In this document: in pieces, positions 6,746 through 14,737 of the stretch | Numbering within the stretch: the stretch's first letter is position 1 | How the letters are laid out: each line of letters starts with the position of its first letter | From: Oceanospirillaceae bacterium | GTDB lineage: Bacteria; Pseudomonadota; Gammaproteobacteria; Pseudomonadales; Balneatricaceae | Direction of reading: 5' to 3' | Length of the DNA stretch: 39,337 nucleotides | Assembly: GCA_003521845.1 (NCBI GenBank) | Contig: DPHB01000038.1 | Span: forward strand, 40,919 to 80,255 | Notes under the pieces: generated by a model | The model's input: only the letters and a program-made list of their open reading frames with translations | The model's database searches: none | Told to the model about the DNA's origin: nothing | Made by a program: the position numbers and the translations under genes

Positions 6746-8347
6746 TCAGCGCAAAATCAAATCTGCCGCTTTCAGCGCCACCATCATGGTGGGAGCATTG
6801 GTATTGCCCGACGTCACATTAGGGAATGCAGAGGCATCGGCGATGCGCAGGCCTTCTAGTCCGTGCACTTTTAGCTCTTGGTTTACTACGCTCGTTGTTG
6901 GGTCTGAGCCCATGGCACAGGTGCCGCTGAGGTGATAGATGGAACCACCTTGTTGTTGGAAGTAGCTTAGCATTTCTTCATCGCTGGTGACTTCAGCTGC
7001 GGGCTTTTCTTCTGCTACAGTAATTTCTTGCAAGGCGGCTGCCTTGGCTATTTTGCGTACTAGGTTGCCCGCTTGGACGACTTCTTTGCGATCGTGTTCG
7101 GTACTGAGGAAGTTAAGCTTCACTTGTGGTGCTTGTTGTGGATTAGCTGTGTTGATATGAACACTGCCGCGGCTAGTGGGGCGGCATGGGTTTACGGCAA
7201 TAAGGAAACCAGAATAGGGCAACGGCGTTAGCTTAGCATTGGGGTTTTCTGGTATCTCGTAGGACAAGGGGTTGAAGTACATTTGGATATTGGCGTGTTC
7301 TTCTTTCTCGCTACCTCGGAAGAATCCACCTGCTTGGTTTACGCTCATAGACAGTGGGCCCTGGCGGCCAAGGGCATACCGTAAGCCTGCTTTGATTTTG
7401 CCTGTCCAGGTGCCAAAATCGTCGTTTAGGGTGTGGCAGTTGGCACGGTAGTAGAAGCTTGCACACAGGTGGTCTTGTAGATTTTCACCTACCGCTGGGG
7501 CGTCTAGCAAGCAGGTTATGCCTGCCTCTTGTAAGCGCTGCTGTTGGCCTATGCCAGACCATTCGAGAATTTGTGGGTTGGCCACAGCGCCAGCGCAAAG
7601 TATTACTTCACGTGTGGCCTGTACTTGCTTGGTTTGGCCTTGGTGGCTGACTTCTAGGCCTGTTACCTGAGTGCCGTCCAGGGTTAGCTTGGTGACCTTG
7701 GCTTGGGTCCACAGGGTTAGATTACTACGTTTTAGGGCGGGCTTTAGATAAGCTGTGAAGCTAGAGTCTCGTTTGCCATCGCGAATGTTGGTGTCATAGA
7801 TGCCAGCGCCTTCAAATTGGCCACCGTTGAAGTCTTTAGTTTGTGGTAGGCCTGCTTGTTGCGTGGCCTGCAGGAAGTGCTGGCAAGTGGGGTGGGCACC
7901 GTTTTTCATGGGGGTAATGGCTATGGGGCCTTGGCCACCACGGTGGGAGGTGCCGCCACTTGGGTGTTGTTCTAGCTGTTTGAAATAGGGTAATACCTTG
8001 TTATAGGACCAGTCAGGGTTGCCCGCTTTAGCCCAATCGTCAAAGTCACGTTGGGCGCCATGTACATAGATCATGGCATTGATGGACCCAGAGCCGCCTA
8101 AACCTTTGCCACGGGGCACATACAGATGACGCTGGGCCATATGGGCTTCGGCTTCGCTGTAGTACATGTAGTTGTACTTGGGGTGGTAATAGGTGGCTCC
8201 AAAACCGGCTGGCACGCTTATCCAAGGGTTGTGCAGTGCACCGCCAGCTTCTAGCAACAAAACGCTGTGGTGGCCATTCTGGCTTAGCTGCTCTGCAACA
8301 ATACAACCAGCGGAGCCAGCGCCAACAACAATATAATCAAACTGCAT
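6746..8347 (-). CDS. GMC-family FAD-dependent oxidoreductase (choline/alcohol dehydrogenase-like)
   Basis: 533 residues. The N-terminal DYIVVGAGSAG is the FAD dinucleotide-binding motif, and GKGLGGSGSINAMIYVHG is GMC signature 1. The substrate domain lies between, and the C-terminus carries the catalytic pair His472 (IYHLSGTCAMG) and Asn515 (NVTSGNTNAP). The best general match is the choline dehydrogenase/AlkJ branch, which oxidises primary or secondary alcohols and passes electrons to the respiratory chain. There is no signal peptide. It lies 20 bp downstream of the enolase-superfamily gene on the same strand, so the pair is probably one operon acting on a polyol, sugar acid or similar hydroxyl compound. 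No regulator or transporter accompanies it. Confidence 0.93.
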   Translation of the reverse strand: MQFDYIVVGAGSAGCIVAEQLSQNGHHSVLLLEAGGALHNPWISVPAGFGATYYHPKYNYMYYSEAEAHMAQRHLYVPRGKGLGGSGSINAMIYVHGAQRDFDDWAKAGNPDWSYNKVLPYFKQLEQHPSGGTSHRGGQGPIAITPMKNGAHPTCQHFLQATQQAGLPQTKDFNGGQFEGAGIYDTNIRDGKRDSSFTAYLKPALKRSNLTLWTQAKVTKLTLDGTQVTGLEVSHQGQTKQVQATREVILCAGAVANPQILEWSGIGQQQRLQEAGITCLLDAPAVGENLQDHLCASFYYRANCHTLNDDFGTWTGKIKAGLRYALGRQGPLSMSVNQAGGFFRGSEKEEHANIQMYFNPLSYEIPENPNAKLTPLPYSGFLIAVNPCRPTSRGSVHINTANPQQAPQVKLNFLSTEHDRKEVVQAGNLVRKIAKAAALQEITVAEEKPAAEVTSDEEMLSYFQQQGGSIYHLSGTCAMGSDPTTSVVNQELKVHGLEGLRIADASAFPNVTSGNTNAPTMMVALKAADLILR

Positions 8348-8367
8348 AAATATACCGTCTAGCTAAA

Positions 8368-9600
8368 TTAGTCGAAGCCTTTCCAATCTTCGGAGCCATT
8401 TTCACTGCCAACATCATAGGGATTGCTATCCATGATCAAGTGCAGGCTCTTTTCTTTATATGGCGAGTGCGCTGTTACCACTTCCATGTTGAGGTTGATG
8501 CCCAAGCCTGGCTTGTCATTAGGAATGATGTAGCCGTTTTGCCAGTCGATCTTTTCTTCTACTACCTCGGCATGGAAGCCGTCCCATGTACCGATGCTTT
8601 CTTGAATTAAGAAGTTAGGTGTTGCTGCTGCTAACTGAATGCTGGCAGCGGCGCCAATGGGGCCATTGTATAGATGTGGGGCTATTTGACAGTAGTGTAC
8701 TTCGGCAATGCTCGCGATCTTTTTAGCTTCCAAGATACCGCCAACGCGACCTAGGTTCATCTGTAGTATAGATGCGGCCTTGTGTTGTAGTACGTCATGG
8801 AATTCATACTTGGTTGTTAGGCGTTCGCCTGTGGCTACGGGAATGCTGGTTTTGGCAGCTACCTGTGCCATGGCGGCGTTTTGGCCTGGCGGTACAGGCT
8901 CTTCAAACCATAAGGGGTCATAGGGCTCAATACGTTGTGCTAAACGAATGGCCGACGCCGGTGTCATTTGCCCATGGGTACCAAACAGTAGGTCGCAGTC
9001 GTTGCCTACGGCGGCGCGGATTTTTTTACAGAACAAGGCGCTGCGTTCTAGGGTTGCTAAAGAGATTTGATGACCAGAATAAGCGCTATAAGGCCCAGCA
9101 GGGTCAAATTTTACCGCCGTAAAACCAAGCTCTTGGTTAGCAATAGCGCATTCTGCGGCTAGGTCAGGGCAGTCGTAATTGTGCTGGCCATCTTTGTCTA
9201 ATGGATACAGGTAGGTGTAGCTGCGCAGCTTGTCGTGTACCTTGCCGCCGATAAGTTCATACACCGGTTTGTTAGCGGCCTTACCGATAATGTCCCAGCA
9301 GGCCATTTCTAGGCCGCTAAAGGCTCCCATCATGGTGAGGTCGGGGCGCTGGGTAAAACCACTGGAATAACACTCCCGATAAAAGCGTTCTATATGATGG
9401 GGATCGTGTCCTTTTAGGTAACGATCGAATACGTCTTGTAAGGCGGCTTCCATTACTGTGGGGTGGAAGGTAGAGGCGTATACTTCACCAACACCAGTAA
9501 CGCCGCAGCGGGTGGTTAAGGTGACGAAAATCCAATACATGCCGCCAATATGAGGCGGTGGTACGGCTACGACATGTGTTTGTAAACGTTCAATTTGCAT
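8368..9600 (-). CDS. Mandelate racemase/muconate lactonizing enzyme family protein (enolase superfamily)
   Basis: 410 residues from ATG 9600. The frame is open to 9669, but MQIERLQTHVVAVP is the usual beginning of the capping domain. The barrel shows TAVKFDPAG (Lys on strand 2), the segment DLLFGTHGQM, the metal ligands in FEEPVPPGQ and in ATGERLTTKYEF, and PHLYNGPIGAAASIQLA near the end. This layout resembles sugar-acid dehydratases of the mannonate, gluconate or galactonate type more than true racemases. The reaction would be abstraction of a proton alpha to a carboxylate with Mg2+. It is the first gene of a likely two-gene operon with the GMC oxidoreductase. The exact substrate cannot be read from the sequence. 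Confidence 0.9.
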   Translation of the reverse strand: MQIERLQTHVVAVPPPHIGGMYWIFVTLTTRCGVTGVGEVYASTFHPTVMEAALQDVFDRYLKGHDPHHIERFYRECYSSGFTQRPDLTMMGAFSGLEMACWDIIGKAANKPVYELIGGKVHDKLRSYTYLYPLDKDGQHNYDCPDLAAECAIANQELGFTAVKFDPAGPYSAYSGHQISLATLERSALFCKKIRAAVGNDCDLLFGTHGQMTPASAIRLAQRIEPYDPLWFEEPVPPGQNAAMAQVAAKTSIPVATGERLTTKYEFHDVLQHKAASILQMNLGRVGGILEAKKIASIAEVHYCQIAPHLYNGPIGAAASIQLAAATPNFLIQESIGTWDGFHAEVVEEKIDWQNGYIIPNDKPGLGINLNMEVVTAHSPYKEKSLHLIMDSNPYDVGSENGSEDWKGFD

Positions 9601-9791
9601 GGATGGTTTCAGCCTTGTAAGGTGCTTTTGTTTTTTTGCAGTGTACCTTTTCATCTTACTTTCTACCATGCTTTTTTACTTGTGTTAATGGGCTTTTCTT
9701 AGGTGTGGTCGTGGCAGCACAAAAAGAGTAAAATTAGGCACTATCTGTGAGCGTTTGCTGCACATACAAAGAGCAACTAAAGAGACTGATT

Positions 9792-10067
9792 ATGCTGAAG
9801 AACATAGCCCTAGGCCTGATATTTATTAGTGGTGGTTTTATGTTAGTTGAACGTGCCACTATGCTAGTTTCTAAGGCCGCTGGTAAGCTTTATTGCGGCC
9901 CAGATTATATGCAGCCAGTTGAGGGTTATGTCGGCACCATGTCCTGTGGTTATAGCAGCGATGTTTACGTTACTATTATTTTATTTAGCATGATGTTTAT
10001 TGGTTTGTTTAGCTTCTTGTTTGGCGCTATTCGTGCCACGCCAGAAGATGAAACAACAGGGCGCTAA
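9792..10067 (+). CDS. Small two-helix membrane protein of unknown function
   Basis: 91 residues from ATG 9792, preceded by AAAGAGAC; an earlier in-frame start at 9747 lacks a site. Two hydrophobic segments (about 5-25 and 58-80) flank a short loop with Cys35 and Cys52, which could form a disulfide if the loop is periplasmic. The C-terminus is polar and acidic. No family is recognised. It lies alone between the divergent enolase-type gene and the convergent RES toxin gene. Confidence 0.6.
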   Translation: MLKNIALGLIFISGGFMLVERATMLVSKAAGKLYCGPDYMQPVEGYVGTMSCGYSSDVYVTIILFSMMFIGLFSFLFGAIRATPEDETTGR

Positions 10068-10083
10068 GAGTTAGATTGGCCAA

Positions 10084-10560
10084 TTACATTCCCATAAAGG
10101 AGCGTTTGTTATACAGCTCTTTTATGCTGTCCGTAAGTTGAAGTAGATTAATTTGTGGGTGGCGTGGGTTAATGAGCACAATTTGCTCTAGGCCTGCGGA
10201 AACGGCTGTACTGGGTACTAGTAAACCTAATGCTTCACCAGCATTTAACCATTGATCACCCAGTATTTGTGTAGATTTGGGGGAGGGGTACTGAGCCCAA
10301 TCGTTTGGTAGTTGCTTGCTACTTAATTGATCTAGCTTTACCTGTTCAGGTAGCTCATAAATGCCCAACCGGTATGATGGGGGCACTAGTCGCGGTGAAG
10401 GGATGTAGTTGGCCATTTCTAGTAAGGCCGTTGCTGGCGACAATGCAAAATATAGCACGGGCAAACCAGCCGAATTCCACCTAGCTCCGTCTTGGTAGCT
10501 AGCCCCAAGACCACTAAAATTTTCTAGGTAAGCTTGCGGGCTGATGCGATACAGCTGCAT
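10084..10560 (-). CDS. RES-domain toxin (NAD+-consuming type)
   Basis: 158 residues, the usual RES length. The family's Arg, Glu and Ser are visible: Arg27 in GARWNSAG, Glu48 in ALLEMANY and Ser117 in VPSTAV, with Tyr37 in VLYFA and Asn in LINPRHP. Characterised RES toxins (MbcT, ParT and relatives) degrade NAD+ or transfer ADP-ribose. The start codon shares its A with the stop of the upstream antitoxin gene (TAATG), giving strict translational coupling. All signature residues are present, so the toxin appears intact. Confidence 0.92.
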   Translation of the reverse strand: MQLYRISPQAYLENFSGLGASYQDGARWNSAGLPVLYFALSPATALLEMANYIPSPRLVPPSYRLGIYELPEQVKLDQLSSKQLPNDWAQYPSPKSTQILGDQWLNAGEALGLLVPSTAVSAGLEQIVLINPRHPQINLLQLTDSIKELYNKRSFMGM

Positions 10561-10982
10561 TAGCTGAATTCCCCAAACTCTATCTTACGTAACACTTCAC
10601 TGACCCAACGGCGGCCGTCGAAGGTATCAAATAGGTCTACAGGTTTGTCACCAGCGAGGGCAGGTATAGGCAGATTTAACCACTCTAAGGCCTTGTCTTT
10701 ATCGCCCCAGATACGTATTGCTTCTGCGGTCACGCGAAAAGTATCGAGTACTTCTTCTGAGTCATGACGGTTGAGGTGTTTCTTGCTATAAAAACGACTC
10801 AGGTTAGCCGAGTTAGTATCAAATAAACGGATGAACAAACTACGATCAATTAGTTTGCTGCCAGCCTTTACTGTATGGCCAGGCAGGCCTTCGCGTACTG
10901 TCTGAATGTATATGGCTCTGTCACTCAGAGCAGAGGCTGGAATTTGGGCTTCTTTAAGAAACTGGTCGACGGCAGCATTCAT
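10560..10982 (-). CDS. MbcA/ParS/Xre-type antitoxin (DUF2384)
   Basis: 140 residues from ATG 10982, which has AAGAGA about 8 nt upstream; the frame is open further but without a site. The middle resembles a Xre-like HTH (SRFYSKKHLNRHDSEEVLD). The C-terminal RIWGDKDKALEWLNLPIPAL is the conserved MbcA/ParS toxin-binding region, here followed by DLFDTFDGRRWVSEVLRKIE. It is cotranscribed ahead of the RES toxin, antitoxin first, as in known RES-Xre modules. It likely autorepresses through the two short palindromes just upstream. Confidence 0.9.
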   Translation of the reverse strand: MNAAVDQFLKEAQIPASALSDRAIYIQTVREGLPGHTVKAGSKLIDRSLFIRLFDTNSANLSRFYSKKHLNRHDSEEVLDTFRVTAEAIRIWGDKDKALEWLNLPIPALAGDKPVDLFDTFDGRRWVSEVLRKIEFGEFS

Positions 10983-11013
10983 GATTGTATCTCTTACTAA
11001 TTCAAGATAGATA

Positions 11014-11061
11014 CACAATACATCAAAATGATGCTAGATGGTAATCAAATTGATAATTGTG
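11014..11061 (-). promoter_or_regulatory. Nested palindromes upstream of the RES/Xre operon
   Basis: Two small palindromes, CATCA-AAA-TGATG (11021-11033) and ATCAA-A-TTGAT (11044-11054), share the ATCA/TGAT half-site and have centres 22 bp apart, about two helical turns. CACAAT (11014-11019) and ATTGTG (11056-11061) enclose both. The arrangement fits cooperative binding of a dimeric Xre antitoxin. The rest of 10983-11332 shows no supportable gene; a 61-codon ORF at 11038-11223 begins inside this region without a ribosome-binding site. Confidence 0.5.
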
Positions 11062-11332
11062 ATCTGTTGCCTACTGTTTGAAGCTTTAAGCGTTTTACAT
11101 GCATTGTGCCACCTGAAAACTATGTGCTTAGAAAACAGAACTAAAGGCGAAATTAACGCAGCACTTGTGAGCACTGCTAATCGACATACAGTTGATCCGA
11201 AAAAACTAAAATTAACGGAATAACTCAGTTTAGTTAGCGCTTATAGCTTAGTAGTGCTTTACTTAATTTTTAACTATTTGCGGGTTTGTTGACATTCTGA
11301 AAGTCGATATGCAGATTGAAAAGGAGATTGAA

Positions 11333-12370
11333 ATGCATTTTCTGAGAGGTCTATTGATTAGCTTTATTACTTTGAGCCTGCCGGTGGCGGCTGAAAACAT
11401 AGAAGATTGCCGGCTAGGTTGGCAGGCAACGCAAAGCAAACAGTACAAGCAAGCTTTGGATTTGTACGAGCAATGCATGGAAAAGGGGCAGCTAAACGCA
11501 TCAAGCAAGGCTCGCACCTATCGAAATATAGGTATAACGTTGCGACGCATGGGAAAATTTGAATCTGCTATCTCGGCTTTTACTATAGCCATTGAACTAA
11601 AGCCGAATGACTATTGGGGCGATTATATTAATCGAGCAAATAGCTGGTCTGATCTTCGTCAGTTTGATAAGGCTATGGCCGATTTGGAAAAAGCGCTTAT
11701 GCTGCAGCCTAACAACGGCTCAGCCCTATACAACAGAGGTCTTGTTGCCCTGCGGATGGGTAGCAAAGCACAGGCGTCTGCAGATTTTGTCAAAGCCTAC
11801 GCCGTTGGCTATAGACAACCTGAGATATTAGAAATGATGGAGCAGCTTAATCTAAAGTTGCGGGCACATCAAAACACTAAACCACCAGAAGGCTATAGCT
11901 GGGAAACATTTTTTGATAACCGAATGTTAATTGCCGTACCCAATGGTTGGCATACTAAGCAGGCTAAAAAGGGCCAAGAAGAGGCCGTATTTATATCCAA
12001 AGAAGATATAGACTCAAATGGCCAGTTTTTTACAGGTCTAAGTGTGTTTCTAACACCGGATGCCGACATAGTAAAAAATATGTCAATAGAAAAGTACATT
12101 GAATTATACTACGCTACAAAACCGCAGTATGTAGACAAGGTGTTGCAAGGGAATGACAAAATTTCTTATCAAGGTTTAGGCGGCATATCGATTGCGTCGT
12201 TACATAAGGATGCGCAAGGTGACTTCATTACCTACGAGATTATGGTGTTTAATAAGAGCACTGCAAACTTGGTTCGTTTGCTTTTCGAAGCACCAGAGGA
12301 AACCTGGTCTGAAGTTTGGGGGATGGGTGCTACAATACTTGATTCAATAGTTTTTGATAGTGACTTATAA
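11333..12370 (+). CDS. Secreted TPR-repeat protein
   Basis: 345 residues from ATG 11333, with AAGGAG 6 nt upstream. The N-terminus MHFLRGLLISFITLSLPVAA is a signal peptide, likely cut before ENIEDC. Residues about 45-165 form tandem tetratricopeptide repeats: ARTYRNIGITLRRMGKFESA, then INRANSWSDLRQFDKAMADL, then YNRGLVALRMGSKAQASADF. The remaining 180 residues form a separate alpha/beta domain (KPPEGYSWETFF to the end) that I do not recognise. TPRs suggest a protein-binding periplasmic role. Its stop codon overlaps the 3' end of the opposing GNAT gene by 6 bp. Confidence 0.8.
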   Translation: MHFLRGLLISFITLSLPVAAENIEDCRLGWQATQSKQYKQALDLYEQCMEKGQLNASSKARTYRNIGITLRRMGKFESAISAFTIAIELKPNDYWGDYINRANSWSDLRQFDKAMADLEKALMLQPNNGSALYNRGLVALRMGSKAQASADFVKAYAVGYRQPEILEMMEQLNLKLRAHQNTKPPEGYSWETFFDNRMLIAVPNGWHTKQAKKGQEEAVFISKEDIDSNGQFFTGLSVFLTPDADIVKNMSIEKYIELYYATKPQYVDKVLQGNDKISYQGLGGISIASLHKDAQGDFITYEIMVFNKSTANLVRLLFEAPEETWSEVWGMGATILDSIVFDSDL

Positions 12371-12877
12371 AGGGCAATATTCAGTGCTTTGGAGCCGTTT
12401 TTCCAATAGTGCCACACTGTGATAAGCACCAAACTTATAGCCAACATCATTCATTTGACCAACTTTCTGGAAACCTAGTTTTTCATGCAGCCCTAAGGAT
12501 GCCGTATTGGGTAAGGCAATCACCGCATACAAGCGGTGAAACTTGTGCTCAGCACGCTCTATCAACACTTGGTAAAGCTGGGTGCCAGCGCCTTTAGGAG
12601 CAAGCTTTTGGTCCGTATAGATGGTGACTTCGGCAGACCTGTTATACGCGGTCTTAGGGCGAAAGGCCGAACTGTAGGCAAAACCTACTACTACCTTGTC
12701 ATGTTCGCAGACTAACAAATCATACGGACTGTCCCTTAATTTCTCAAACCATGCTGTGCGCTGTTGCGCAGACCAAGCTTCTTCATCAAAGGTGATGTGG
12801 GTGCTGGCGACATAATAGTTATAGATATGATTGATGCTGGCTAGGTCTTCTACTGTGGCTGGGCGAACTAGGCTCAT
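12365..12877 (-). CDS. GNAT N-acetyltransferase, phosphinothricin acetyltransferase-like
   Basis: 170 residues. It opens with VRPATVEDLASINHIYNYYV and has THITFDEE near residue 32, both characteristic of the Pat/Bar-like GNAT group. LAPKGAGTQLYQVLIERAE is the acetyl-CoA loop (QxxGxG/A variant), and NTASLGLHEKLGFQKVG is motif B. Relatives acetylate phosphinothricin, methionine sulfoximine or other amino-acid analogues. AGGAC precedes the start at a 7-nt spacing. It begins 12 bp after the stop of the amidohydrolase gene on the same strand, so the two are probably cotranscribed. Confidence 0.9.
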   Translation of the reverse strand: MSLVRPATVEDLASINHIYNYYVASTHITFDEEAWSAQQRTAWFEKLRDSPYDLLVCEHDKVVVGFAYSSAFRPKTAYNRSAEVTIYTDQKLAPKGAGTQLYQVLIERAEHKFHRLYAVIALPNTASLGLHEKLGFQKVGQMNDVGYKFGAYHSVALLEKRLQSTEYCPL

Positions 12878-12889
12878 TATAAGTCCTGA

Positions 12890-14251
12890 TTAGGTGTCAA
12901 TTTTATTGGCTAAACGCTTGGCGCTAGTGTGATGGCGGTGTATAAGTTCTGCCACGTCCAAGCCTTCAATAGCCCCGTCTTTTACCCGCCATTGACCTTT
13001 TACCATCACAGCATCGGCGCTGTGGGCACCGCATAGCAATAGTGCCGCAAGTGGATCATGGCTACCACTAAAGCGCATTTCATCTAGCTTAAAGCAAGCA
13101 ATATCGGCTTGCATACCAACCGCCAATTTACCAATATCGCTACGCCCCAACATTTTTGCACTGCCGCTGGTTGCCCAGCGATAGGCATCAAAATGGCTTA
13201 CTTGCGCATCATACTTGAGACGTTGTAAATACAAGGCTTGGCGCACTTCTTGAATCATATTGGAACCGTCGTTGGAGGCAGAACCGTCTACACCCAAGCC
13301 AACCGGGCTGCCAGCCGCTTCTAGTTGGCGTACCGGTGCCATGCCAGAAGCTAGCATCATGTTAGAAGTTGGGCAGTGACAGATTCCCGTGCCAGCGGCA
13401 CCTAAACGAGCGATTTCATCGTCATTGAAATGTATACCGTGGGCCAACCATGTTTTGTCGTGCAGCCAGCCAACACTGTCTAGGTAGTCGACAGTGCGCA
13501 GCCCAAAACGCTGTAAACAGAAATTTTCTTCGTCAATGGTTTCTGCCAAGTGGGTATGCAGCATAACATCGTGCTGTTGTGCTAACTTGGCCGACTCTGC
13601 CATTAATTCTTGGCTTACGGAGAAGGGGGAACAGGGTGCTAGGGCCACTTGTAGCATGCTGCCAGCACTGGCATCGTGATAACGCTGTATCACGCGTTCG
13701 CTGTCGGCCAGTATGTCATCTTCTGTTTGTACGGTGGATTGCGGTGGCAAACCTCCGTCCTTTTCACCTAGGCTCATAGAGCCGCGGGTCATGGTCATAC
13801 GTACGCCCATGTTGAGTGCCGTTTCAGCTTGTATATCCATAGCGTCGGTGATGCTTTGAGGGAACAAATAGTGGTGATCCGCTGCTGTGGTGCAACCTGA
13901 AAGCAACAGTTCGGCGAGGGCCAACTGGGTTGAATTTTCCACCATCTTACCTTCTAAACCTGCCCATACCGGGTAGAGGCTTTGCAGCCAACCAAATAGT
14001 GGCTTATTGAGCGCTCTGGGCAGGGCCCGCGTTAGGGTTTGATAGAAATGATGGTGCCCATTTACTAGGCCGGGTAGTACCACCCATTGTCGCGCATCCA
14101 CGCTTTCAGCATAGCTGGCAACTGGGTCTTGCCCTTGGGATACTAGTTCGACGATGGTGCCTGAGCTAGTGTCCACAACAAGGCCGTTTTCTGCGCCTTC
14201 GGCAAGAATGGCTAGGGGGTGTTTTAGCCAGATGTTTGTGCTTTGCGACAT
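12890..14251 (-). CDS. Amidohydrolase, 8-oxoguanine deaminase / hydroxydechloroatrazine hydrolase-like
   Basis: 453 residues of the amidohydrolase superfamily, AtzB/TrzN/8-oxoguanine deaminase branch. Metal ligands are visible: the strand-1 motif LVNGHHHFYQT, the strand-5 His in MLHTHLAE, the strand-6 His in LAHGIHF, and the strand-8 Asp in GVDGSASNDGSNM. CHCPTSNMMLASGMAPV is a strongly conserved block of this group. The likely activity is hydrolytic deamination of an oxidised purine such as 8-oxoguanine, feeding purine salvage. It heads a two-gene unit with the GNAT gene. The divergent neighbour is a 43-residue membrane peptide, not a known partner. Confidence 0.9.
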   Translation of the reverse strand: MSQSTNIWLKHPLAILAEGAENGLVVDTSSGTIVELVSQGQDPVASYAESVDARQWVVLPGLVNGHHHFYQTLTRALPRALNKPLFGWLQSLYPVWAGLEGKMVENSTQLALAELLLSGCTTAADHHYLFPQSITDAMDIQAETALNMGVRMTMTRGSMSLGEKDGGLPPQSTVQTEDDILADSERVIQRYHDASAGSMLQVALAPCSPFSVSQELMAESAKLAQQHDVMLHTHLAETIDEENFCLQRFGLRTVDYLDSVGWLHDKTWLAHGIHFNDDEIARLGAAGTGICHCPTSNMMLASGMAPVRQLEAAGSPVGLGVDGSASNDGSNMIQEVRQALYLQRLKYDAQVSHFDAYRWATSGSAKMLGRSDIGKLAVGMQADIACFKLDEMRFSGSHDPLAALLLCGAHSADAVMVKGQWRVKDGAIEGLDVAELIHRHHTSAKRLANKIDT

Positions 14252-14345
14252 GTGCTTACTCTTGTCTGATTAGTCAGGTTTATAAGCTGCCAAGTGTAGC
14301 AAAAGGCGCATCAATTAGGCAGTGTTTAAAAACCTTGCTGTAGGT

Positions 14346-14369
14346 CAATTTTTATAGCGCCAAAAATTG
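14346..14369. promoter_or_regulatory. 24-bp operator-like inverted repeat
   Basis: CAATTTTT and AAAAATTG are perfect 8-bp arms around ATAGCGCC. The site lies between the amidohydrolase start (95 bp away) and the 43-residue peptide start (70 bp away), where a dimeric regulator or upstream promoter element would sit. Function is inferred from symmetry only. Confidence 0.4.
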
Positions 14370-14439
14370 CGCTAAGTCAATTTGTTAAATACCGGTTGCG
14401 ATAAGCTGTACCCATTCAAGAGCTAAGGAGAATATAGCC

Positions 14440-14571
14440 ATGTTTGGATTAGACGCGTACACCTTTGAAACCTTGTGGCCTAGCATGATTTTGATTGCAG
14501 TAATGGTTGGCGCATTAATCTGGGGTTGGGTAAAAGTACGCACCTTAATGGAAGAAGAAGGTACAGGCTAG
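14440..14571 (+). CDS. 43-residue single-helix membrane protein
   Basis: A short ORF with TAAGGAG ending 9 nt ahead of the ATG and a terminator 28 bp after the stop. The protein begins MFGLDAYTFETLWPS, has one strongly hydrophobic helix with glycine and tryptophan (about 16-34), then the charged tail KVRTLMEEEGTG. It is probably a type I or III single-span inner-membrane peptide with a cytoplasmic acidic end. Size and shape recall small subunits of respiratory or transport complexes, but I cannot name a family. The complete gene architecture argues that it is real. Confidence 0.72.
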   Translation: MFGLDAYTFETLWPSMILIAVMVGALIWGWVKVRTLMEEEGTG

Positions 14572-14598
14572 TTTAGCTTAACTAGCTATTGTTTTATG

Positions 14599-14632
14599 AA
14601 GGGCTTTTGAGTAATACTCACAAGCCCTTTTT
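14599..14632 (+). terminator. Rho-independent terminator
   Basis: AAGGGCTT (14599-14606) pairs with AAGCCCTT (14622-14629) across a 15-nt loop and continues into a short T-run. It ends the 43-codon gene's transcript. Confidence 0.75.
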
Positions 14633-14640
14633 ATGTACAG

Positions 14641-14722
14641 GATGTACAGTATGCCGCAGTGACAGGAAGTCAAAGAGCGGCGATGTACAGTATGCCGCGC
14701 TGACAGGATGTCTAGGAGCGGC
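14641..14722. repeat. Two tandem 41-bp repeats with internal dyad
   Basis: Units 14641-14681 and 14682-14722 abut exactly and differ at five positions (36 of 41 identical). Each contains GCCGC and GCGGC arms enclosing a TGAC/GTCA dyad, so each could fold as a hairpin. The array sits between the terminator and the glycerophosphodiesterase start. It resembles a REP-like interspersed element more than an operator. Confidence 0.8.
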
Positions 14723-14737
14723 CATGGAAACAATACT

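Noticed and set aside
11038..11223. 61-codon ORF divergent from the RES/Xre antitoxin
   Set aside because: No ribosome-binding site, start lies within the operator-like palindromes, and the sequence after the hydrophobic start looks random.
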